A stretch of 44,832 nt of DNA from Sedimentisphaerales bacterium (GTDB lineage Bacteria > Planctomycetota > Phycisphaerae > Sedimentisphaerales > Anaerobacaceae): contig JANQHJ010000073.1 in the NCBI GenBank assembly GCA_028282745.1, forward strand, positions 1-44,832, in the 5' to 3' direction. Below are positions 17,778 to 33,390 of the stretch, in pieces; positions within the stretch are counted from its first letter, which is position 1; every line of letters begins with the position of its first letter. The position numbers and the translations under genes were made by a program. The notes below the pieces were generated by a model. That model made no database searches. It was given only the letters and a program-made list of their open reading frames with translations, and had not been told where the DNA came from.

Positions 17778-19796
17778 ATGATGAAGAAATTTGTTTTACC
17801 TGACATATATTTCGGAGGTGACTATACTCCCGAACACTTCCCTAAGCAAGTGATGGAAGAAGATATGCGCCTAATGAAAAAAGCAGGTGTTAATATTGCT
17901 ACTATTAACGTATTCAGCTGGGGGCAGCTTCAGCCTAATGAAGATACATGGTGTTTCGAATGGCTCGACGAGATCATGGATACCCTGGCGAAAAATGGTG
18001 TTTACGCAGATATGGGAACTGCCACAGCTTCTACGCCTGCGTGGATAGCTAAGAAGTATCCTGAAATTTTGCCTTATGATAAAAACGGTATTCGTTTTAA
18101 TCATGGCTCTCGTCAGACATTCAATCCAAACAGCCCTAAGTATAAAGAGCTTAGCCAAAAGTTGGTGCGTAAGATTGCTGAACGTTATAAAGATCACCCT
18201 GCACTTTGTATGTGGCATGTTAACAACGAGCTTTCACATCAGGTCAACTATGATTATAGCGAAATAACTGCCGAGAAGTTTCGTAACTGGTGCAAAGAAA
18301 AATACGGCACATGTGAAAACCTGAATAAAACATGGGGCCTGGATTTCTGGGGCAACAATATTTACGAGTGGGATGAACTGGTTCCACCTATGAAGACGGC
18401 ACACCAGGTGAGCACAAGTCTTTTACTTGACTGGAAGCGTTTTACAAGCGAATGCTATATGGATGTTGCACGTAATGAAATAGAGATTCTGCGTGAAGTC
18501 ACACCCAACGTGCCTATCACAACTAATTTCCTCTATGAGTTTAAGAGATTAGATTACTTTGTCTGGGCAGAGATAATCGACTTTATATCGGTCAGTTCAT
18601 TCCCTGATCCGAAAACAAATAATCATCCTGGTGAGGCGGCACTTAGCCATGATATGATGCGAGGCTTGAAAGATCAGCCTTTCGTTTTGCTTGAACAAGC
18701 TCCCAGCCAGGTAAACTGGCGACTGGCCAATGTTAATAAAAAGCCCGGCGTGATGAGGCTTTGGAGCCATCAGGGTATGGCTCACGGTTCCGACAGCTTT
18801 TTGTTTTTCCAATGGCGAGCTTCGGTTCATGGTTCGGAAAAATTTCACTCGGCTATAGTGCCTCATATAGGCGAGAATAGCAGGGTTTTCAGAGAAATGA
18901 CCGAATTTGGTAATGAACTGCCTAATCTTAAGGAAATAGTAGGTAGTGACGTGCAAGCTGATGTTGCTATTGTATTGGATTACAATAACTGGTGGACTGT
19001 TGAGTTTACACCCGGCCCGACAGCTTTACTGAAGTATTTGGAGAATATACAAGCTTATCATTATCCTCTTTACGAACAAAATATTACGGTGGACATTGTT
19101 CCATATGACAGAGATCTGAGTAAGTACAAGGTTGTTATCGCCCCGGTGCTTTACATGTTGAAGCCTGGTTTCAAGGAATCCATCGAGAAATTTGTGTCCG
19201 AAGGCGGAACGTTCATTACTACGTTCTTCAGTGGTGTTGTGGATGAGCACGATAAAGTGTTTGATGGTGGTTATCCCGGTCCGCTTAGTGATTTGCTTGG
19301 CTTAAAGGTTGAAGAATTCGAGGCTATGAAGCCTTATATCAAGAACAGCTTGGTTATGAACGGCAAGTTAGCCAACGTTTCAGGCGAATTTGAATCCAGC
19401 CTCTGGTGTGATATTCTGCAATTAGGCACAGCCCAATCCTTGGCTGAATATGGAAAAGACTTTTTTAAAGGTACTGCCGCGCTTACCGTAAATGACTTCG
19501 GCAAAGGAAAAGCTTATTACGTTGCTACATTGCCGGATAATGATTTTATGAGGAAATTCCTCAAGCAGGTTTGTGCTGAGCAGGGCGTTAAGCCTGTTCT
19601 TGAGGCTCCGGAAAGAGTCGAAGCTGTAGTTCGCTGCGATGGAGACAATGATTATTTATTCGTTATGAATCACAACTATGAGCCTGTGGAAGTTACATTG
19701 CCAGGGGGAGAATATTTTGATTTATTAACACAGACTAAAATGCGGGGCACCATCAAACTTGATGCTGTGCAATCAGTTATATTAAAGCAAAGCTAA
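17778..19796 (+). CDS. GH42 beta-galactosidase
   Basis: This is a cytoplasmic beta-galactosidase with no signal peptide, about 672 aa, usual for GH42. The TIM barrel (about 1-385) opens with GGDYTPEHFP and contains the acid/base E151 in HVNNELSH and the nucleophile E306 in LLEQAPS. A trimerisation domain with a glutamine-amidotransferase-like fold (about 395-600, including VAIVLDYNN and GGTFITTFFSG) and a small beta C-terminal domain follow. I chose the ATG at 17778; the frame opens at a TTG at 17766, and the ATG at 17781 is equally possible given GAGAAG just upstream. It is tightly coupled to the GH112 gene 14 bp downstream. Together they suggest intracellular degradation of imported galactosides. 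The linkage preference cannot be read from sequence. Confidence 0.93.
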   Translation: MMKKFVLPDIYFGGDYTPEHFPKQVMEEDMRLMKKAGVNIATINVFSWGQLQPNEDTWCFEWLDEIMDTLAKNGVYADMGTATASTPAWIAKKYPEILPYDKNGIRFNHGSRQTFNPNSPKYKELSQKLVRKIAERYKDHPALCMWHVNNELSHQVNYDYSEITAEKFRNWCKEKYGTCENLNKTWGLDFWGNNIYEWDELVPPMKTAHQVSTSLLLDWKRFTSECYMDVARNEIEILREVTPNVPITTNFLYEFKRLDYFVWAEIIDFISVSSFPDPKTNNHPGEAALSHDMMRGLKDQPFVLLEQAPSQVNWRLANVNKKPGVMRLWSHQGMAHGSDSFLFFQWRASVHGSEKFHSAIVPHIGENSRVFREMTEFGNELPNLKEIVGSDVQADVAIVLDYNNWWTVEFTPGPTALLKYLENIQAYHYPLYEQNITVDIVPYDRDLSKYKVVIAPVLYMLKPGFKESIEKFVSEGGTFITTFFSGVVDEHDKVFDGGYPGPLSDLLGLKVEEFEAMKPYIKNSLVMNGKLANVSGEFESSLWCDILQLGTAQSLAEYGKDFFKGTAALTVNDFGKGKAYYVATLPDNDFMRKFLKQVCAEQGVKPVLEAPERVEAVVRCDGDNDYLFVMNHNYEPVEVTLPGGEYFDLLTQTKMRGTIKLDAVQSVILKQS

Positions 19797-19810
19797 GAAG
19801 GAAGATTTAA

Positions 19811-21997
19811 ATGGAAAAGAAAATACACGCAAAACAAGGCGGTTTTACTCTCCCTGCGCAGGCCGGGATGGATGACATCGTCCTTGATCTCGCAAAACGT
19901 TGGGGCGCGGATGCGTTCCGTGACTCAGATGGAACAGTGCTTTCCAAATCGATAACTGAATTAGGGTATGATATTTATTCTACAGTCTGCCTTATCAGGG
20001 CCGATCAGGAGTGGAACAGTGCACATCCTAAGGATAACCAGCAGAAGTACCTTCATTCGACTCCTCAGACAGCACGTGATACAACAATGAAAATTGATAT
20101 CCTTGGGCGTTATTCAAATGAGCAGTTCAAAATCGATGAAGAAAACGACTGCAAAAAATATTGGGAAGTTATCAATAGAACGACAGGCGAAGTTGTGCCG
20201 GTTTCTGACTGGGATTATGCGGGCGGTATTGTTACGATAAAAAATTGCGTGAAATGGAATGTTTACGTTGTTAATTTCCTGGTTTATCAGATATGGGAAA
20301 CAACCTCAATGTATAACCATATCACCAATAACTGGGACAAACCTCACCAGTCAGGTATTGATCCGAGAAAGCCCGAAACTCGTAAACACATAGCTAAGTT
20401 CCTGGATAAATGGCTGGAGACACATCCCAATACCGATTGGGTTCGCTTTACTTCTATGGCTTATCAATTCCCGCTCATAACGAATCAGGAGCACCAAACT
20501 CTCTACAGTGATTGGTACGGTTGTCTTGATCCTATGTCCGCTCTGGCATTAGATGAGTTTGAAGAGAAGATGGGGTATCGTCTCAAGCCGAATGATATAG
20601 TTGATGATGGTTACTTCAACGGTAGTGACCGCGTTCCGACCAAGGAATACCTTGACTGGATCGAATTTGTCCATGAATTTATGGTTGAATTCGCAGGTGA
20701 CTGCGTAAAGCAAGTTCACGATGCCGGTAAAAAAGCGATAATGTTCTATTGTGACCATCATATTGGTACCGAACCCTACAAGCCAAAATTCCAGGAAGTA
20801 GGCATGGACGGTATCGTAGGGCCGTGTATTAACGGCCGTGAAGTTCGCCGTGTTGCTGACGTTCCAGGAGATATGATCAAGGAACTGCGTTTATATCCAT
20901 ACTTTTTCCCGGTTAATCTTCAGAATGAGCCTTCATTCAAAGAGGGCGGCGATCCCGTCGGAGAATGCAAACGCTATTGGATGTGGATTCGACGTGCTAT
21001 GCTTCGTAAGCTTGTTCACAGGATAGGTTACGGCGGATACCTTGACCTTGCGGTCAAGTTCCCTGATTTCATTGACTATGTCGAACTTCAGACAAAAGAA
21101 TATTACAAGATAACTGAGAATACTAAGTTTACTCCTGTAGAGAATGCGCCATTTAAGGTTGCGATTCTCAATGCCTGGGGCAAGGCTCGTTCGTGGGGAT
21201 ATGACCAGTCATGGCCTGTCGGTGGTATTACCGAGTCTCTATCCGGTCAGCCTTTTGATATTGAGTGGATCAACTTCGACGACATTAAAGAAAATGGTAT
21301 TCCCGATGATGTCGGTGTTATCATTAACATGGGTATGGGCGGTACTTCCTGGAGTGGTGGTCATCACTGGAAAGATCCTGAGGTTGTCTCTATTATTCGT
21401 GAATGGGTTGATAGCGGCGGCGGTTTCCTCGGTGTTATGGATCCGAGTGCCTATGAACACGGCGGCGCTTACTTCCAGCTTTGGGATATTCTCGGTGTCC
21501 AGAGAGAAACAGGTCAGTCCAAAGCTTGCAAGAAAGTTCTTCCAACTGATATTGCAGAAGAACATTTCCTTGCAGCTGATCTATCGACTACGGATCCCAG
21601 CCTTGGCAAGCATGTTCAAACTATTTATCCCTGTGACAAAGAGACTGAGATCGTTGCAAAGGATGACGAAGGCAGCGTGACAATTGCGGCAAAGAATTTC
21701 GGTAAAGGCCGAGGTGTTTATATTGCAGGTTTCGAATTCGGTTCGGAACAGAATCGTCTTGTCCAACGCGCGATATGGTATGCGGCTGGCAGGGAAGATG
21801 AAATGGCTAAGAAATGGTTCTCGAGTAATATCGAAACTGAAATTGCCGGTTATCCTGAAACCAGGAAATATATTGTGATCAACAACTCTTACGAACCTCA
21901 GACAACTACTATAGTTGATCACAGCGGCAATGAGAAAACCGTCTCTCTCGAAGCAAATGCATCCGAATGGTTTGATTACGACGGCAACGAGATATAA
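19811..21997 (+). CDS. GH112 galactosyl phosphorylase (lacto-N-biose / galacto-N-biose or galactosyl-rhamnose type)
   Basis: This enzyme phosphorolyses beta-galactosides to galactose 1-phosphate plus the free acceptor. Family hallmarks appear in order: GGFTLPAQAG near the start, WGADAFRDSDGT (31-42), YWEVINRTTGEVV, ETTSMYNHITNNW, TDWVRFTSMAYQF, and MFYCDHHIGTEPYK with the proposed general acid D315. The C-terminal half has MGYGGYL-like YGGYLDLA, the LNAWGKARSW segment and FGKGRGVYIAGFEFGSEQN. The 728-aa length fits the family, and there is no signal peptide, so it acts in the cytoplasm. AAGGAAG precedes the ATG. Members split between Gal-beta-1,3-HexNAc and Gal-beta-1,4-L-rhamnose, and I cannot decide between them by eye. 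The product enters the Leloir pathway without a kinase step. Confidence 0.93.
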   Translation: MEKKIHAKQGGFTLPAQAGMDDIVLDLAKRWGADAFRDSDGTVLSKSITELGYDIYSTVCLIRADQEWNSAHPKDNQQKYLHSTPQTARDTTMKIDILGRYSNEQFKIDEENDCKKYWEVINRTTGEVVPVSDWDYAGGIVTIKNCVKWNVYVVNFLVYQIWETTSMYNHITNNWDKPHQSGIDPRKPETRKHIAKFLDKWLETHPNTDWVRFTSMAYQFPLITNQEHQTLYSDWYGCLDPMSALALDEFEEKMGYRLKPNDIVDDGYFNGSDRVPTKEYLDWIEFVHEFMVEFAGDCVKQVHDAGKKAIMFYCDHHIGTEPYKPKFQEVGMDGIVGPCINGREVRRVADVPGDMIKELRLYPYFFPVNLQNEPSFKEGGDPVGECKRYWMWIRRAMLRKLVHRIGYGGYLDLAVKFPDFIDYVELQTKEYYKITENTKFTPVENAPFKVAILNAWGKARSWGYDQSWPVGGITESLSGQPFDIEWINFDDIKENGIPDDVGVIINMGMGGTSWSGGHHWKDPEVVSIIREWVDSGGGFLGVMDPSAYEHGGAYFQLWDILGVQRETGQSKACKKVLPTDIAEEHFLAADLSTTDPSLGKHVQTIYPCDKETEIVAKDDEGSVTIAAKNFGKGRGVYIAGFEFGSEQNRLVQRAIWYAAGREDEMAKKWFSSNIETEIAGYPETRKYIVINNSYEPQTTTIVDHSGNEKTVSLEANASEWFDYDGNEI

Positions 21998-22125
21998 TCA
22001 GTTGATATTCCGGGCAGCATCTTATTGGGGCTGGTAACGCGCGAGAATGTGCGTATAATAATGTTTCAATAAGCTAAAAGTTAGCGGATGATGATGGTAC
22101 GTTTATATATTGCGATAGCATTTAG

Positions 22126-25344
<3,219 letters not shown>

Positions 25345-25405
25345 TGTGTCAGTTGTTTTATCCGATCAAGCGTATATCTTTTATGACAGCAATGGGCATG
25401 GCGTG

Positions 25406-25421
25406 ATTGATATGGATCAAT
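25406..25421. promoter_or_regulatory. Small palindrome upstream of the second GH2 gene
   Basis: ATTGAT (25406-25411) and ATCAAT (25416-25421) form an inverted repeat with a 4-base spacer, 140 bp before the start codon. It could be an operator half-site pair. I found no second convincing copy in the cluster, so this is tentative. Confidence 0.2.
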
Positions 25422-25548
25422 TTATCTGTAATTGAGAGCCGGCAACTGGAGGTTAGTTGGTTTAGTTAGAATAATTGTCAATTATTTCAATATCTGTGCC
25501 GACATCGAAGGTTGATTTGTTAGTAGTGTTATGGTTTATTAATTCTAA

Positions 25549-28755
<3,207 letters not shown>

Positions 28756-28879
28756 AGCTTCTGATGTATGCCCAAAAACCTGTGTTTTTTTAATTTTACT
28801 GCCAAGTTGAAATCAACTGGAAAATGAGGTATATTGGTCTCTGAAACATGAAGAAAGATAGCTATGATGGGAGACCATA

Positions 28880-30286
28880 ATGCCTTACAACATAAGAATC
28901 GTTAGCACATATCCGCCGCGCCGCTGTGGTATCGGAACCTTTGCCCGTCATCTTGCCAATGCATTGGCGAATTTTACAGGTGAGGTGGGGCATGTAAGGG
29001 TTGCGGCCATTGATAAAGAAGGTTTGGCTTATAATATTCCGGTTGATCTTTTGATAGATCAATATAATCCGGCGTCGTGGATAAAAGGTACGAACGATAT
29101 TATTTCACGTGCGAGGGAAAGTGAAAATCCAACGCTTGTTTTACTTCAGCATGAATATGGTCTCGACCCGGATGAGCAGGGACACGACGCTAAGGGCTGG
29201 AATTTTGTGAAGATGGCCAAGGCATTGACTGGTTCGGGCCTGACTACGATGGTATATTTACATACTGTTTTGGAAGATCCCGATGATCACCAAAAGGCTA
29301 TCCTGCAAAAACTGGCTGACCATACCGATGGACTTTTGGTGCCGACGCGAAGTGCTGTCGATATTCTCGAAAGAGGAGTTTACAAGATAGACCGGGCAAA
29401 GATTAAGCATATCGATCACGGTATCAGAATGCAAAGCCCGTCACAGTATGACAGGCTTACCATTAAAAAAAGCCTGAACCTTGATAATAAATTTCTTATC
29501 ACGACGCTTGGACTTCATTCGCCGGGCAAAGGATTGATATATAGTATCAGGGCTTTCGGCAAGTTCCTGAAAGAGTCATGCACAGAAGAGCAAAGGAAAA
29601 AGATCTCTTATGTGATAGCCGGCGGGTGTCATCCCGAATATATGAAACATGATGGGGGTAAGCCCTATGCTGAGTATATGGCTCAAATTGATAAGGCGAT
29701 AGAAGAAGCCGAGGTCAGTCACTGCAAGGTCACTAATATGGATGGTGATAAGCATGGTAACTGTGAGCTTGTCTTTTTAGATACTTTCCTTGAGGAAAGC
29801 GTATTGATGAAATTCTACGGGGCGACCAATGTAATGCTGCTGCCTTATTTGAATATGCAGCAGATATCCAGTGGTATTCTGGCTGATACGGTTGGTTCCG
29901 GGCGAGTTGGTATTGCGACAAAATTCAGATATGCAGTTGAACTATTAGCACCGGAAGGGTGCAAAGAGGAAGGGTTGTTTATAGATTCGCATGGCAGGGG
30001 TATCCTTGTCGATCCAGAAGACAATGCTATAGAGCAAATTGCACAGGCTCTTGATTTCCTGGTATTTAATCGCAATAAGCGACTTGCTATGGAGACAAGG
30101 ACACATCGACGCGGCTATCAAATGAGATGGGATAATACAGCCTGGGCGATATTGCAATATGTTCAGTTTGTTGCCGAGCAGAAAGATATTATTACCGGCA
30201 GGGGCATAGAGTATGTGAGGAAGAAAGAATCAAATTATGAAAAACTAAACCGCCAGGTCGTAGAAAAGTGGCGAGCTCAAATATAA
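28880..30286 (+). CDS. GT4-like glycosyltransferase
   Basis: This is a predicted cytoplasmic GT-B fold transferase of 468 aa. The N-terminal RIVSTYPPRRCGIGTFARHLA (about 5-25, with the glycine-rich turn) and LLQHEYGLDPDEQG are typical acceptor-domain features of family 4-like enzymes. The donor half begins near ITTLGLHSPGKGLIYSIRAF, with K214 in the position of the phosphate-contacting lysine. The usual EX7E motif is not clear, and about 300-345 has a non-standard insertion. GGGAGA lies just before the ATG. It follows the hydrolase cluster by 124 bp but its function is biosynthetic, so it may be an independent unit. Donor and acceptor are unknown. Confidence 0.75.
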   Translation: MPYNIRIVSTYPPRRCGIGTFARHLANALANFTGEVGHVRVAAIDKEGLAYNIPVDLLIDQYNPASWIKGTNDIISRARESENPTLVLLQHEYGLDPDEQGHDAKGWNFVKMAKALTGSGLTTMVYLHTVLEDPDDHQKAILQKLADHTDGLLVPTRSAVDILERGVYKIDRAKIKHIDHGIRMQSPSQYDRLTIKKSLNLDNKFLITTLGLHSPGKGLIYSIRAFGKFLKESCTEEQRKKISYVIAGGCHPEYMKHDGGKPYAEYMAQIDKAIEEAEVSHCKVTNMDGDKHGNCELVFLDTFLEESVLMKFYGATNVMLLPYLNMQQISSGILADTVGSGRVGIATKFRYAVELLAPEGCKEEGLFIDSHGRGILVDPEDNAIEQIAQALDFLVFNRNKRLAMETRTHRRGYQMRWDNTAWAILQYVQFVAEQKDIITGRGIEYVRKKESNYEKLNRQVVEKWRAQI

Positions 30287-30317
30287 ATTTGAGATAACTA
30301 AATTTAGGATAAGAATT

Positions 30318-30503
30318 ATGCCAGGACCAAAGATACCACATTCAGGACATAATCAGCATCTGTGCTACCTCGTGAATCTCGGCATCCAGGATCGTGAGCT
30401 GGCTAAGTATAAAAAGCTTGTCGAAGACGCTAAATATATGTGTAAAAAATGCGGAAGAGTTGCGGCTAAACCTCGCAACCTTTGCAAGCCGGTCAAGCTG
30501 TAG
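30318..30503 (+). CDS. Small zinc-ribbon-like protein
   Basis: This 61-aa basic protein carries CKKCGRVAAKPRNLC (42-57 region), a CxxC followed by a third cysteine, plus C16 earlier. These cysteines could form a small metal site. It starts PGPKIPHSGHNQHLCYL, and AGGA precedes the ATG. It lies 31 bp after the glycosyltransferase gene and is followed by a good terminator, so it is probably the last gene of that unit. I know of no function. The short length and clean translation signals argue for a real gene rather than a chance frame. Confidence 0.65.
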   Translation: MPGPKIPHSGHNQHLCYLVNLGIQDRELAKYKKLVEDAKYMCKKCGRVAAKPRNLCKPVKL

Positions 30504-30622
30504 TGAGTTGGATGGTTAGCTCGAGTGAGTTATTGAACGTCCGAGAAAAGTAATAACTCGGCTTTGCTATCTGGTCTGCGTGCTTGAAACCATAGCAATA
30601 GAGTGGATAAATGGAGCTTTAT

Positions 30623-30648
30623 AGGGCTGCTTTTTAGCGGCCCTTTTT
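30623..30648 (+). terminator. Rho-independent terminator
   Basis: AGGGCTGC (30623-30630) pairs with GCGGCCCT (30637-30644), with one U-G pair and the loop TTTTTA. A T-run follows directly. It ends the glycosyltransferase / small zinc protein unit. Confidence 0.85.
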
Positions 30649-30739
30649 ATTTGCATGTGCCTAAAGATGGAATGCTAAAAGGTCGAACTTGCACTTAGAG
30701 TTTGTTTTAATAATACCTTTGTATGTGAGAAGGGTGTTC

Positions 30740-31363
30740 ATGGATAACGAAAAGCGACAAATTAGACTGCGAAATCTTGTCAAGCAGGCTAACAGTAAAT
30801 GCAAAAAGCAACAGAAGCAAATCAATATTCTGTGTAACGATATAATCACTGCGCATGGGCGCTTTATCGATACGGTCCGATCTCTGTCATTTGCCAACGA
30901 ATTATATGAGTCCATAATTGGTATGAGCAATCTTGATAATATGCTCTATACGGCTGCTCGCGAGATCAAAAAATATATGATCGATATGAATCTGGTATTT
31001 TTCCTGCTGCGAGAGGGTGATTTTGATGTTTATGCTTTTGATGATGCAACGAACCAGGGTAATGAAGAACGAAAGATCGAACAGTATTTTAATTCAGAAC
31101 TAGTCGAAGCTGTAACGAGAGCTAATAAATATTGCGATCTCGATGAACTTCTGAAGATGGGGGTACAAGCGAGCCCAGCTGTCTTAAAGAACCTCTGGGC
31201 GGTAACTATTCCATTAGCTGATGTAGGCTCATCGTCGGGCTGTATCCTTTTATATCAGGATGTGAATCACCGGATAAACGAAAGCCAGATACAGATGCTG
31301 TCCGCAATCAAATGCGGCCTGTCACGGGCTATTCGAGCGTGCAGATATGCCCACAAAGCCTGA
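30740..31363 (+). CDS. Possible GAF-domain protein with N-terminal coiled coil
   Basis: This 207-aa soluble protein begins with a basic helical stretch (about 1-45, KRQIRLRNLVKQANSKCKKQ) of coiled-coil character. It continues with about 150 residues of alternating helices and strands. AREIKKYMIDMNLVFFLLREGDFDVYAFDD and the later LWAVTIPLADVGSSSGCILLYQ resemble the strand pattern of GAF sensor domains, which would bind a small ligand or mediate dimerisation. No output domain is attached. The start at 30740 has GAGAAGGG six bases upstream; an upstream in-frame ATG at 30689 lacks one. It stands alone between a terminator and the tRNA gene. The GAF assignment is from pattern only. Confidence 0.5.
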   Translation: MDNEKRQIRLRNLVKQANSKCKKQQKQINILCNDIITAHGRFIDTVRSLSFANELYESIIGMSNLDNMLYTAAREIKKYMIDMNLVFFLLREGDFDVYAFDDATNQGNEERKIEQYFNSELVEAVTRANKYCDLDELLKMGVQASPAVLKNLWAVTIPLADVGSSSGCILLYQDVNHRINESQIQMLSAIKCGLSRAIRACRYAHKA

Positions 31364-31412
31364 TTATTTAACGATTTATCTTGAATTTTCTCCGAACATT
31401 AGGCCAATTTTC

Positions 31413-31440
31413 TTGCAAAGGGGAGCTAATTTGCTATATT
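31413..31440 (+). promoter_or_regulatory. Promoter of tRNA-Phe
   Basis: TTGCAA (31413-31418) and TATATT (31435-31440) are separated by 16 bp. Transcription would begin about 10 bases before the mature 5' end of the tRNA, as expected for a stable RNA gene. Confidence 0.55.
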
Positions 31441-31456
31441 TGTGGCTTACGGTGCA

Positions 31457-31509
<53 letters not shown>

Positions 31510-31529
<20 letters not shown>

Positions 31530-31561
31530 TTCGATAAATCACTATTAAGTAACTAGTTACA
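31510..31561. other. Probable left attachment site of the integrated element
   Basis: Tyrosine integrases of tRNA-borne elements usually recombine within the tRNA 3' half, so the crossover should lie in or next to the T arm and acceptor strand here. Just outside is a 12-bp perfect palindrome GTAACTAGTTAC (31549-31560), and TAAATCACTAT at 31535-31545. The other end of the element is not in the window, so the core cannot be delimited. Confidence 0.45.
31535..31561. repeat. Imperfect 27-nt direct repeat, copy 1 (next to att)
   Basis: TAAATCACTAT (31535-31545) and TAGTTACA (31554-31561) are both found identically, at the same 19-base offset, at 39575-39601. The intervening eight bases differ partly. 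This copy lies between the tRNA and the integrase stop codon. A role as an arm-type recombinase or excisionase site is inferred from position. Confidence 0.5.
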
Positions 31562-32785
31562 GCTACTTGCCTTTTCTTGTTGGAACCCTAAATTAGCACG
31601 CGTCCCAAAACGTCCCAATTTTTTGCACAAACCTTGGACAGTTGCAGCCCTTGCTCGGTGGATTAAATCATCAGCCACGGCAAGGTAGAATTTGTGAGTT
31701 GTAGCAAAACTTGAATGCCCTGCAAGTGTCATTACGTCATACTCGCTCATGCCATTGGCAAACCACATGCTAATGGCTGTCCGGCGGATATCATGGAAAG
31801 TTCCTGATTTAACACCAGCTTTTCTGAGTATTTTGTCAAAATCCCTTTTGAAGTTATTTACTACCTTGAGCCGGGAATCAGAAAGAGTCCATTTGCCCTT
31901 TGGCCTAAGTACATCCTGAATGTAATCATATCTTGCTGTAGGAACAAAAACATAAGGATATCCTTCTGGTTGCTGGGCCTGATGATCAACGAGCATTTGA
32001 ACGATTTCCTCTGTCAATGGGAGTGTTCTTTGGTCAGAATCCTTAATAAACCATTTCCAAGTATCTTTCGTATTTTCCTTGGCATTAACTTCGATAGTCT
32101 GAGCGTCAAAGTCTATATCTGCCCAAGTACAGTTTAGAAGTTCTGCCCGTCTCATAGCTGTAGCCAATGCGACTGTAATCAATAAATCCCATTTTACAGA
32201 TTTCTCAGAATCGCAATTAAAAGTGAATTCCTGAACAGCCTTCTCTATCCTTTGACACTGAGCATCAGAATAAATATTGATTTTCTTCTTAGGTGCTTTC
32301 GGCATCGAGATGAACTGTAATGGATTTTCATCCAACTGCTTACGATTGACTGCCAGTGTAAACAGTCTTTTTATATGACGGAGTTTCTTGGCTATGGTTG
32401 CTTTGCTGTTGCCACGGTCAAGACACGCCTGAATATACAATTCACCATGTGCCAGTATGACACTGCAAAAATCAATATTTCCGATTATCCCAATAAAATC
32501 TTTCATAGCTGACTTGGCTTCACGCCTTGTACTTTCTCTTATTTGGTCACCAGTTCTTTTTAAGCTATCTTCCATAAAATCCCTGAGCCTTATTGAATTC
32601 GGTGCAACGTAGCCCATTTGGAGTTCTTTTTCTTTTTGAGAACGCTGCCTTTCAGCTTTCTGTCGGTTTTTATGGCCAAGGCTTTCACATCTTTGTTTTC
32701 CAACTTCATCTTTATATCGCAAGGCATATGTAAATGTTTGGCCGCTACGTCGCGATCTCTTGCTGAGCTTTACCAGTTGTTTCAT
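31553..32785 (-). CDS. Tyrosine recombinase / integrase
   Basis: This 410-aa site-specific recombinase should catalyse integration and excision at the adjacent tRNA-Phe. The N-terminal part (about 1-60) looks like an arm-binding domain, and a SAM-like core-binding domain follows (about 65-160). The catalytic domain shows R212 in ALATAMRRAEL, H331 and R334 in FHDIRRTA, H357 in LAGHSS, and the nucleophile Y367 in HKFYLAV, so the set is complete. AAAGGAGG five bases before the ATG gives a strong start. The gene ends 23 bp from the tRNA. It is last in the long minus-strand run that includes the excisionase-like gene and the ubiquitin-like module. Confidence 0.95.
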   Translation of the reverse strand: MKQLVKLSKRSRRSGQTFTYALRYKDEVGKQRCESLGHKNRQKAERQRSQKEKELQMGYVAPNSIRLRDFMEDSLKRTGDQIRESTRREAKSAMKDFIGIIGNIDFCSVILAHGELYIQACLDRGNSKATIAKKLRHIKRLFTLAVNRKQLDENPLQFISMPKAPKKKINIYSDAQCQRIEKAVQEFTFNCDSEKSVKWDLLITVALATAMRRAELLNCTWADIDFDAQTIEVNAKENTKDTWKWFIKDSDQRTLPLTEEIVQMLVDHQAQQPEGYPYVFVPTARYDYIQDVLRPKGKWTLSDSRLKVVNNFKRDFDKILRKAGVKSGTFHDIRRTAISMWFANGMSEYDVMTLAGHSSFATTHKFYLAVADDLIHRARAATVQGLCKKLGRFGTRANLGFQQEKASSCN

Positions 32786-32863
32786 ATAACCTCCTTTCTG
32801 GTGCTGGTCCAGCTCACACGATACAAACTGGATTTTACTCTACCTTGAATCAAAGCGCAAGTC

Positions 32864-33091
32864 TTATTTCCCAACATTAGTTTCTTTCTCCATCCACTCC
32901 ATAACCGCTTTTTTGGGAAATAAAGTTTTTCTGCAAATATGAACTCTGGGCAAGCCCCGAAATTTCTTTAAATGCTCAACTACATTTCGATAGTTCTTCG
33001 AATTGCTAACCTTGGGAATTCTTAAGAACTCTATTAGTTCATCTTCAGTCAGCAGGTCAGGATAAGAATTGTTCGCAGGTAAATTTATCAT
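32864..33091 (-). CDS. Excisionase-like small DNA-binding protein
   Basis: This 75-aa protein has the winged-helix / MerR-like pattern of Xis and AlpA proteins. LLTEDELIEFLRIPK (14-28) resembles the first helix-turn-helix. RVHICRKTLFPKKAVMEWMEKE (49-70 region) carries the usual wing and final helix of excisionases. It would direct the integrase towards excision or regulate the operon. Its ATG immediately follows the TAA of the upstream membrane-protein gene, so the two are translationally linked, and the integrase gene follows 78 bp downstream. Confidence 0.7.
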   Translation of the reverse strand: MINLPANNSYPDLLTEDELIEFLRIPKVSNSKNYRNVVEHLKKFRGLPRVHICRKTLFPKKAVMEWMEKETNVGK

Positions 33092-33376
33092 TTAAAAAAC
33101 ACCACAAATTAAAATCCTAAAGAAGCACATAAAGACAACAATCAAAATAAGCAAGGTTCGTTCTGGATATGTTCTTCCTGTAACTCTAACTGATATTTTT
33201 TGGGCCATGTTTGTAAGCTGTATGATTAATGGTTCAATTGCGTTTACTATAGGTTCGAGCCATTTCATCCTCCAACGGCAGTAAATAGCTTTAATAAGTA
33301 CCATTGCCATCAAAATATCCATTGCTACGAATGTCAGATGTGTAATTCCAATTAAAATATTCGTGATTAATCCCAT
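33092..33376 (-). CDS. Small two-helix membrane protein
   Basis: This is a predicted inner-membrane protein of 94 aa. One hydrophobic segment lies near the N-terminus (about 5-28, from NILIGITHLTFVAMDILMAMV) and one near the C-terminus (about 74-92, TLLILIVVFMCFFRILICG), with a basic amphipathic stretch between. The ATG at 33376 has AGGAG eight bases before it. An in-frame ATG at 33394 overlaps the upstream stop codon as ATGA but lies before that AGGAG. It lies directly downstream of the JAB-E1 gene and upstream of the excisionase. I do not recognise the family. Its position suggests a membrane partner of the conjugation module or of the ATPase. Confidence 0.6.
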   Translation of the reverse strand: MGLITNILIGITHLTFVAMDILMAMVLIKAIYCRWRMKWLEPIVNAIEPLIIQLTNMAQKISVRVTGRTYPERTLLILIVVFMCFFRILICGVF

Positions 33377-33390
33377 AGTAAAATCTCCTT

